A stretch of DNA of 64,000 bases from Effrenium voratum (Eukaryota; Sar; Dinophyceae; Suessiales; Symbiodiniaceae), in NCBI GenBank assembly GCA_963377175.1, contig CAUJNA010000496.1:17501-81500 (forward strand). The letters run 5' to 3'. Positions 56,341 through 64,000 of this stretch are shown piece after piece. The position numbers and the translations under genes are program-made. Every line of letters begins with the position of its first letter. Within the stretch, counting starts at the first letter, position 1. Below the pieces are notes generated by a model. That model was not told where the DNA came from and ran no database searches. It worked only from the letters and a program-made list of their open reading frames with translations.

Positions 56341-57497
56341 AGTGACAGGGAAGTGGCTCCCTCCCCCCAAAGTGATTTTGAGAACCCCGAAATGGATCCA
56401 TTTTGCATGCCATGGCAAGGCCCCAACCGGCTGCCGGGCGCCGGGCCGGATTCGTGCAGCTGCCCGGGGTGCCGTTGACACAGGTGAATTCGCAGGCTGG
56501 GCGGTCGGATCACATCGAATCTCAAGTGACTTCTCGGGGATGGGATTCTAGCGACTTAGAACACATGTCAACGGCCGTGGCATCCCTGAGTGCTGGCAAA
56601 TTGCTGGTGATGTTGGGTCAAGGCATTCTAGAAGTCATATTCTGTGCAGAAGTTTGGTGTGCCAGGGTCGCCCGAGCAGCGCACTTTGCTGCGGTATGTG
56701 CATTCGGACCGGGCATTCCTCCGGACCTCACACAAGTGCCAGTCAGCAGGGGCTAGTCCCAATAGGCTTTCCTCCAACAAACCTTTTGAAACCTGGGGTG
56801 TATTTAACAATGTCAAAAAGTCATTTGCATTATTTGTGTGTTTATCGATGCTTATTTGTCGCTGGCAATTTCGAGAAACAATGGTACCTGGCTCGGCAAG
56901 GCTTGTCACCAAACAACTTCATTCAAGGCTTACCGTTTACCTTTTATGGATTGAACTTTGTTTAACGTTCATGCGGAAATAACTTAGTAAATTCAAAATC
57001 TCATGAAACACTTCTAAGTCTGGGGGAAACCCTGCGTTGCTTGATCCCTCGTTGCCAACATGTGGTGGGTTTACCCCGTAGCGACCGACATTATAATAGT
57101 GACTGTGTTACCGTACGAGGCGCTGGGGCTTTCATGATCGTCTCGGCCACGCGATGAGGCCACTTGATGCTGTCGTTCAAAGTCAGCCCATCAAGTTGAG
57201 CACCAGCGAGCCTTTGTTTTTGGGGCACCGCTTGACTGTTGAAGTTTGGTTTGTTCGGCCCTTTCGTGGCGCGATCTTCAGGGGCTACCGACAAGTAGTA
57301 CTTACTTGGGAGGTTATAATAACTTGCCCTGGGTGTCTTGTGGCAGGCCACTTTTGTAGTAGCCCAAGTAACTGAAACGTAGTTTTGGCTTGTTGATGAC
57401 CGCGCGCTAGGATGAACAGACTGAGACTGGGCCTCTGTGTGTCTCTGTGTGTACAAGACTAAGAGAGACCGTGTAGTAAGTACTCCTGAGGGCAGCG

Positions 57498-57961
57498 ATG
57501 AATCCCGAGTACATCACCACCCAGGACACAAGTGGCATCCTCATTTCAGACAGCATCCAAGCTGCAAACATCAAAAACGGAGGGGCTTCCCTGAACATAT
57601 CCGAAGAGGACTTGCTGGGTGAGTCCGGCGTTTCAAGCCCACCGCCCCCGATCAGCTGCAATCCTGGCCTCCGCTCCTTCGCCGCCTTGGCGGGTCCTGA
57701 ATGAGAAGGAGGCCTTTTTGGAAACTCCGTAGCAGGTGAATCAAGACCGGGCTCGGGAGAAAACTGCCATCGGGCAGCCACGGTCAACCATGCTAAGCTA
57801 CTTTTTCAATGTCAAGCAATGATGCAAACTGCCCAGGAAAGGCGCCATAGGTTCAAGACCGTGGCTGCGAACGCTGTGTGGCCTTTGTCACGGAAGAGGA
57901 GCGACACAACGACCGTGAACCTTACCTAAAGCTAGTTCTCGCATTAAATGCTGCCGCCTAG
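57498..57961 (+). pseudogene. Unknown small gene, left-arm copy (exon 2 frame broken)
   Basis: Exon 1, 57498-57618, starts at ATG, reads MNPEYITTQDTSGILISDSI and ends NISEEDLL before a GTGAGT donor. Exon 2 (about 57770-57961) reads HAKLLFQCQAMMQTAQERRH and FKTVAANAV. A two-base addition (CTGTGTGG against CTGTGG in the right arm) then shifts it out of the frame that in the other arm reads AFVTEEERHNDREPYLK to a stop. A further open block 57987-58136, after acceptor TTCCTCACAG, reads LTHILLKMTAEDAINFFLVD and could be an alternative last exon. No family was recognised. Confidence 0.55.
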
Positions 57962-58151
57962 TTTTGCTGAGTTGTTTTCCTCACAGAAACTGGCACTGTG
58001 CAGGGAACTCACCCATATTCTTCTGAAGATGACGGCCGAGGATGCCATCAACTTTTTCTTGGTTGACACATCGAAAGCGTTCTTGATCCTTCTTGCCGGC
58101 ACAATGGGCAAAGGCTTAAGGCACCCGCTGCAATGAACCAGCTGTGTTTAC

Positions 58152-58499
58152 CAAAAATAAATGAATTGCGGGTTTTGCACATCTAAAAGTCTCGCATTTA
58201 AGCTAATCACTGTTTTAGCGGTAGGGCCGCGGGGGCCCTACCCTTAGGACAGTCGGTAGCGCTACCGACTGTCGTAAGCAACCCCGTGACATTGTTAAAT
58301 GCATCTTGGGTTAGCCCTGGCGCGCTTAAAACAGCCCAAAAAACGATATCGTTGAACCGGGGGGGGTTGCTTACGACAGTCGGTAGCGCTACCGACTGTC
58401 CTAAGGGTAGGGCCCCCGCGGCCCTACCGCTAAAACAGTGATTAGCTTAAATGCGAGACTTTTAGTTTTGCAAAACCCGCAATTAATTTATTTTTGGAA
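58152..58499. mobile_element. Foldback element with nested palindromes at the hinge
   Basis: Arms of about 135 bases (58152-58286 and about 58365-58499) are near-perfect inverted repeats around a 78-base loop. Each arm holds a perfect 26-base palindrome (58249-58274 and 58376-58401, half-site GACAGTCGGTAGC) and an imperfect one, GGTAGGGCC/GGCCCTACC. The loop contains the 12-base palindrome AACGATATCGTT (58343-58354). There is no coding capacity. It begins CCAAAAATAAAT on each side. Target-site duplications are not evident. Confidence 0.8.
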
Positions 58500-58676
58500 C
58501 CAATGAGTTCTAAGGCTACTCGGAGTGTTCTGTTTTGACTCCCGCGTGCCCCGCAGAGCTACCCCTACTGGTGCCTACTACACCCCTGAGGCCTACCAGC
58601 TCCCCCTAAACGTCGCTTTCAGAAGAATATGGGCCAGTTCCTTGCCAGCTTCTGTGAGGAAAACAACTCAGCAAAA

Positions 58677-59139
58677 CTAGGCGGCAGCATTTAATGCGAG
58701 AACTAGCTTTAGGTAAGGTTCACGGTCGTTGTGTCGCTCCTCTTCTGTGACAAAGGCCACAGCGTTCGCAGCCACGGTCTTGAACCTATGGCACCTTTCC
58801 TGGGCAGTTTGTATCATTGCTTGACATTGAAAAAGTAGCTTAGCATGGTTGACCGTGGCTGCCCGATGGCAGTTCTTTCCCGAGCCCGGGCTTGATTCAC
58901 CTGCTACGGAGTTTCCAAAAAGGCCTCCTTCTCACTCAGGACCCGCCAAGGCGGCGAAGGAGCGGACTTGAAACGCCGGATTCACCCAGCAAGTCCTCTT
59001 TGTGGCAGGTTTTGCCTGCCTGCAAATGAAACACCATATGTTCGGGGAAGCCACTCCTTTTTTGATGTTTGCAGCTTGGATGCTTGTATGAAATGATGAT
59101 GCCACTTGTGCCCAGGGTGGTGATGTGCTCGGGATTCAT
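58677..59139 (-). pseudogene. Unknown small gene, right-arm copy (exon 1 frame broken)
   Basis: Exon 1 from ATG 59139 reads MNPEHITTLGTSGIIIS and then shifts frame because of one extra base (CATACAAGC against CAGACAGC in the left arm). Near its end it carries about 38 extra bases (GTGTTTCATTTGCAGGCAGG then CAAAACCTGCC). Exon 2 (about 58870-58677) keeps the better frame, ending AFVTEEERHNDREPYLKLVL and NAAA with a stop at 58679-58677. Most of the block equivalent to 57987-58136 is lost after KLARNWP. Confidence 0.55.
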
Positions 59140-60217
59140 CGCTGCCCTCAGGAGTACTTACTACACGGTCTCTCGTAGTCTTGCACACACAGAGACACAC
59201 AGAGACCCAGTCTCAGTCCAACTCAGCCTCTTCATCCTAGCGCGTGTTCATCAAAAAGCCAAAGTTACGTTTCACCTGCAACAAGACTCCCAGGGCAAGT
59301 TATATTATATAACCTCCCAAGTAAGTACTACTTGTCAGTAGCGCCTGAAGATCGCGCCACGAACGGGCCGAACAAACCGGTGCCCCAAAAACGAAGGCTT
59401 GGTGGTGCTCAGCTTGTTGTTCTGACGTTGAACGACAGCGTCAAGTGGCCTCATCGCGTGGTCGAGACAATCATGAAAGCCCCAGGGCCTCGTACAGTAA
59501 CATAGTCACTATTGCATGTCGGTCGCTAGGGGGTAAACCCACCACATGTTGGCAACGAGGGATCAAGCAACGTAGGGTTTCCCCAAACTTACACGTGTTT
59601 CATGGGTTTGACATTGCTAAGTTATTTAGGGTTGAACCAAGTTTACATCCATAAAAGGCACAGGGTAAACCTTGCAATGAAGTTGTTCAGTGACAAGCCG
59701 TGACAAGCCTTGCCGAGCCAATTACTGGTGTTTCTCGAAAATGCCAGCGACAAACCAACATTGAGAACACACACAAATAACACACATGATGTTTTGACAT
59801 TCTTAAACGCACCCCAGAAACGACAACGAAAAGATTGCAATCCGGGTGTGTCCCCCAAAAAGGTGTAGTTTCCTTCGAGTTTCCCTTCACAAGCAATCCA
59901 TGAAAGTACCCTGGAAAAAGACACACCAAGTCAACATTGCCCGGGCGGTAAGGCACCAGCATGGTGTCCAGAGAGAATGCTGGTGCGGGAGGCCTGTCGG
60001 TCCAATCAAGCCGAACCCACATTGTCAGACCCAAAACAAGCTACCCTCCCATCCACAAACATGGAACCTCACATGGACGACAACTTTCCTTTAAAAGTGT
60101 ACCCGATGAGTGGAAGAGAGGGTATAAGGGGCATGACCTGCCCCAGCAAATGCAACAAGCCGCTTGCACAAATGGTCGCCTGGAGGGTTAAGCCACCACG
60201 AGTCAAGCTCGAACGGC

Positions 60218-60553
60218 TCATGGACGGTCTGGCGTTGCCCTGCCAGAAGCAGCCGCTTTTGGTGCAACACGATGCAAGCGGCCTGTGCAAACACCGGGGG
60301 CATCCGTCAAGAGTGCAAAGGCCTCGGCTGCCGTCTGGGGCTGCCCAACTCCCAAACACCTCGGGCCCCTCAGCTTTTTATGGAAATCCTCCCATCCGGC
60401 TAGGGGCACGGCCGGGGTGGACCCGTGCCTGAATGCCATGTACCCCAAGCGTGCCGGAACCCCAAATGGCTCAAGAAGAAGAAGAAGAAGAAGAAGCAGC
60501 AGAAGAAAGGAGCGAGTGCAGCGTCTGCAGCCAGGGGGCTCCGTCATTCCCAA
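60218..60553 (-). CDS. Doubtful minus-strand frame behind a (CTT)n run
   Basis: After a poly-Leu artefact from the (AAG)n microsatellite at 60473-60503, the frame reads LGYMAFRHGSTPAVPLAGWE and DFHKKLRGPRCLGVGQPQTA, which is protein-like. No family or splice partner was recognised. Confidence 0.25.
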   Translation of the reverse strand: MGMTEPPGCRRCTRSFLLLLLLLLLLLEPFGVPARLGYMAFRHGSTPAVPLAGWEDFHKKLRGPRCLGVGQPQTAAEAFALLTDAPGVCTGRLHRVAPKAAASGRATPDRP

Positions 60554-60559
60554 CTTGGC

Positions 60560-61600
60560 ATGGCATCACAGCACCCCTCAACGCGCGCGTGTGAGGGCAG
60601 CGCAACTCAGTACAAAATACAGGGGTCACCATGTGCCAGTGCAGCCCCAGCTGTCTGGTATGCAAGTTCCTTGTGCCCTGAAAGTTGGCCAGGGACCAAA
60701 ACAAACTAACAAGTTCGCAATGCCCTCCCACACCTCCAGCAAACCACTCGTGGCAGGTTGGTTGAGTTGATGTGAAACACCCTGTGGCCGCCACCTGACC
60801 TGAGTTGAATGAGAACGCTGGTTCATTTTTTGTTGGATGAGAAAGTTGTCCTTTCATCAGGTTCGATGTTTTCTAAGCCGAGCTGTAAGCCAAGCAGGTG
60901 CATCCAGCGAGAAAGCTCGTGACTTGCATGTCGCAGACCTTGACCTTGCTGAAAGAGCTCTTGGGCCGCATTTGTTTTTGTCCAATCTCATTAGCGTGGT
61001 GCCATTTGGCTGCTGTAACAGCGCCCAGCACCCCTTCGAAACAGGAAGCTATCTTTTCGACGCTTCATGTCTATGTTCGACTGTCTGTGTCTCTCAGGAC
61101 CTGCGACTCCCTGACCACACCGGCCGCCTACGAGAATCCTCGCAAAGTAGGCAGCAGAAGGCAGGTCTATGAAGAGCGGAAACCAAATCAGGAACAAAGA
61201 GGAGGGGAAGGACCTAAGCTCAGGCCTGGCCCTAAGGCCTGTCCTCATGAAGGTCTCGTGGCTTGGCGTTCACCGGCTCCTGCATGGAATAATTACCCCT
61301 ACCCGCTACCTATGTTCTTTGAGACCTCAGACCAAACAAACATGCCCCAGGCGAGCAGGCCCTGTCCTCCCTCCATTCGTACCTGCACAACTGCTGGCCG
61401 GGCCAGCTTGGCATCCATGGCATCACACCCATGCTGCAAGCTCCCAGGTCGCTAGCATGCACACAGCCGCCTGGCATGCCCCTGTGGATCGCGGCTGCGT
61501 GATTTCAGCACCACGTGGCCTGAAACAGACCATGGCGGGTGGCGGCTGCAATCTGTGCCCTGCTCAGTGGACTCAGGCAATAGCGGTGCGATCTTTCACG
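60560..61600. other. Unique stretch, nothing recognised
   Basis: Open frames on both strands without motifs or good splice sites. Confidence 0.4.
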
Positions 61601-61619
61601 CTCACCGAGCAGCGTTACG

Positions 61620-64000
61620 CCTGGCACCAAATGGAGCAGCCTCGTGAGCCGAAGCCCATGCTGCGAAGCATGGCCTGGAGCCGCGTCTGGCTGCGACTCA
61701 CGGCCTTGACGAATTTCGCGCATTGCGCCATGGAAAGACGAACGACTTGATGCGCCTCGCCAGCGATCAGCTGAGCCAGCCTCCAAACCAAGGCTGGGCA
61801 AGATGGGACCAGCCACCGTCAAAATGGAACGTCAGCTGCTTGAAAAGCCGAGCAAGCCAAAGGTTCTGCCCGCCCCCCCTGCCTCACGCTCAGAATCTTG
61901 AGCATTTCCTGGGCAGTTGCGGCTGTGGCCCCTCTTCCTTGAACAGTGCCTGCACCAAGCCTCGTGAGTGTGCATCCCGCGCCTTCAGCGGTGCTCGGCC
62001 CGACTTCACTTGACATGCGCCAATCTGAACATTGCCAGCCTTCCAGGAGTTCGACTCGCCCTTACCGGAAGTCAGGGTCGCACCATTTCATGAAGATACC
62101 ACTCCATGACTCAGCATTTAGAACCTTTCCCGAGTGAGTGCAGCTAAGTCCAGCGCGTGCCGAGGCAAAGCTCCTGTAGAGGAAGCCTAGCACCAGCTTG
62201 CCGCCCAATGAAGACTGAACAAGTAGTTGCAATAGGTCTCTTGCGACGATTGGCGGCTCCGCTGCCCTATGTCTTGTCGACCTTAGGCTGCCCCATCTCA
62301 TGCTCTCCAAATGGAACGGACAGAAACGCGTTGCCCGCCCAAAAGCTGATTGAGATCAGCTGCTCTGCTCTGGAAGTGGATCCTGCCAGGGGGCGTCATA
62401 AGGCTGAGAAACAACGATTCACGCCGCCACGCGCCGCGGAAGAATCGTGGCCTCTCTCATCTCTCGTCGCTGGCGGGGGCACCACCAGTTTGAGTGCGCG
62501 AGCCTGCACTGCAAAAGGATCTTCGGCCAGTGCCTTTGCATTGTCGCGCCCCGCCTTTTCAATGATTTCATCATCCATCGCTTGTGATCTGCCTCCTCAG
62601 TCTGGTGGCTTCAGGGAGATCTTTGGCACGTGCAACTCCAAGGGCTCTCAGTCCGCAGCCCTCGCGCTTGTCAGCCTCTCGATCACAATTTGAACCAGTC
62701 GCAGGGCAGCACTGGCACACGCACAGCTCAACTCTCCCCGCCTCCTTGCGAGAGGCGGCAGGGTTAGACCCAAGCCTCAGATTTTCTGACGCCAGGGCCG
62801 TGCCCGTTGACTACCGCGATTGCTACCAAGGTGCGGGTCACTCCGTCCAGCTCGCGGGGCCTCGGCCGCATGACACGGTGAATTCTGCGTCGATGCTGTC
62901 CACCCATCTTCATGGTCTTCATGGCCGAAACCTGGAAGGGCGCCTGATGGACTCCCTCGAAATGCCATGCAACGCAAATAGCAATACCCAGCAAAGTCTG
63001 CTGTAGCAGCTGCCAAAGACCTGCCAAAGCACCTTGTGAAGATCAAATTTAGCGCATCCGCATTTCGACTCTGAGTCCAGCAAACCCTGGGTTGAAACTT
63101 CCATGAGTCGCCAAGGGTACCCGCCGTCACGCAAGGCTAGGACCGCGGCGTTTGCATCCTGCTTTGGGCCTGAGGTTTCAACGCGCTAAATGCGCCAAAA
63201 GGTCACACAAATCATTGCGCCTTTTTTTTTGGGGGGGTCTTTCCCAACTGCTTGGGTCATATCACCTGGTTGACATATCACGAGAGGCTCCTTAGGTTCG
63301 AAGCTTTCCCACATCCCGCCTCGAGGCTTCAGCACCAGCTTGTTGATGGCATCTGAGGCACAAGCTGGACTTGCCCCATACCCCGGACGGCAGGGATTGA
63401 AGCCCCGAATTCTTTGCCGTCAACCCGACATCAAGAGCCTCCCCACTAAGGCTAAGACGCGCATCATCACTTGCCTGGTCTTGCTCTTGGCACTGTGCGG
63501 GTTAGGTCATGCTCAATCCCTCGAATTGGCAGTTTCAGCACTGGCCATATACGGGCGTGTGTCTCATGCAATTTTGGTAGCTCAGGGAAGCCTGAAGTTC
63601 GTGGCACGTGTCACCCCCGAAGCTAGAAGTTGAAGCTTGACCAGGGCCAAAAAAAAACGCCTTTTCCGCGGGGCGTGAGCTGGACCTGCCATTGCCGAAA
63701 GGAAAACGGCGGTTGCCTCCGTGCCCAGTGCCTCAATTTCAGGAAGACGCTGATGAGACATTTTCGGGCGCTTGAAGAAGCTTCCACGTAGAAGTCCAAG
63801 AGAGCTCGGCATCCAGGAATTGGCGGAAGATGGCGTCTTCGTCTAATGGCCGGTCTATGGTGGTCCCCACCTTCTGCTGCAAGTCCTTCCACTCCTTGCG
63901 CAACTCTTTTTGGATCTCAGTGATTGTGATATCCGTCACCCTCCCAGGGACGTAGCTTTGCCGCAGCGGGCCATGCAGGACGTGCAGATGTGTCCGCGCC
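61620..64000 (-). CDS. Unknown multi-exon gene, running off the right edge
   Basis: Blocks in transcription order: 64000-63788 reads LHVLHGPLRQSYVPGRVTDI, TITEIQKELRKEWKDLQQKV and DEDAIFRQFLDAELSW; about 63770-63686 reads SHQRLPEIEALGTEATAVFL, then a GTCCAG donor; 63158-63021 reads DANAAVLALRDGGYPWRLME and CAKFDLHKVLWQ, then GTCTTT; 62578-62400 reads MDDEIIEKAGRDNAKALAED and PFAVQARALKLVVPPPA; about 62250-62100 reads RDLLQLLVQSSLGGKLVLGF; about 61760-61640 reads HQVVRLSMAQCAKFVKAVSR. All are on one strand, with AG acceptors and GT donors at most edges. They may be one gene or two. No family was recognised. Confidence 0.55.

Larger units (their letters stand above)
56790..59835. repeat. Large inverted duplication, arms about 1.4-1.5 kb
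   Basis: The left arm (about 56790-58286) and right arm (about 58365-59835, reverse complemented) share long colinear words: GCTCGGCAAGGCTTGTCAC, GCTTGATCCCTCGTTGCCAA, CATGTGGTGGGTTTACCCC, GCGATGAGGCCACTTGA, GTGGCGCGATCTTCAGG, GTAGTACTTACTTGGGAGGT and ATGAATCCCGAG. Similarity is patchy in the outer third and very high near the centre. Small indels distinguish the arms, so this is an old inverted duplication, not an assembly mirror. Confidence 0.85.

Noticed and set aside
60462..60478. Second spliced-leader-like site, TGGCTCAAG
   Set aside because: Only nine bases match and they run into an (AAG)n microsatellite, so chance explains it.
1..64000. tRNA, rRNA, snRNA genes or DDE transposases
   Set aside because: I looked for cloverleaf-like arms, conserved rRNA words and transposase motifs while reading and saw none. 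A tRNAscan/Infernal run would be needed to exclude them.

Overview
The window looks like dinoflagellate nuclear DNA, most like the repeat-rich Symbiodiniaceae or Polarella type. The evidence is: small exons in long non-coding stretches with many non-standard (GC) as well as GT splice donors; very long microsatellite arrays; a decayed retroelement of a reverse transcriptase-RNase H type I associate with dinoflagellates; and, just upstream of it, a 14-base exact match to the dinoflagellate spliced-leader sequence. There are no bacterial-type operons, no tRNA or rRNA genes and no CRISPR array. Most real coding sequence is on the minus strand and is split into exons of about 40 to 300 bases, so gene models here are exon chains read by eye, not full CDSs.

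Layout. 0-5 kb: a trinucleotide array, then a GT25-like glycosyltransferase gene whose intron has grown to about 1 kb of (CAAG)n and (GAGACA)n. 6-11 kb: unknown exons and a glycoside hydrolase family 17 (beta-1,3-glucanase) gene in at least eight pieces with both catalytic motifs. 11-17 kb: mostly simple repeats. 17-22 kb: an unknown basic protein, unknown exons and a BUD23-type rRNA methyltransferase. 22-24 kb: an (ATC)n array and a 0.55 kb foldback repeat. 24-31 kb: a coiled-coil gene and a many-exon CPA2 (Kef-type) cation/proton antiporter. 31-36 kb: a double ubiquitin-like plus Tudor-like protein, an RluA-type pseudouridine synthase and an unknown gene. 36-43 kb: mostly tetra- and pentanucleotide arrays. 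43-45 kb: the broken retroelement. 45-56 kb: a multi-pass membrane protein, a composite minisatellite repeat and several unknown exons. 56.8-59.8 kb: a large inverted duplication of a small gene with a nested foldback element at its hinge. 60-64 kb: an unknown multi-exon gene running off the right edge.

The strongest cross-cutting signal is a family of short (about 60-100 base) dispersed sequences with a shared G/C-run plus AAAA core. In the cases I could check, they sit in the introns of recognised or exon-like coding sequence, and in one case (25109-25191) the intron and the element are the same 83 bases. This is what introner-type intron-generating elements would look like. The genes do not form one pathway. 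They are unrelated housekeeping and surface-carbohydrate functions set in repetitive DNA.
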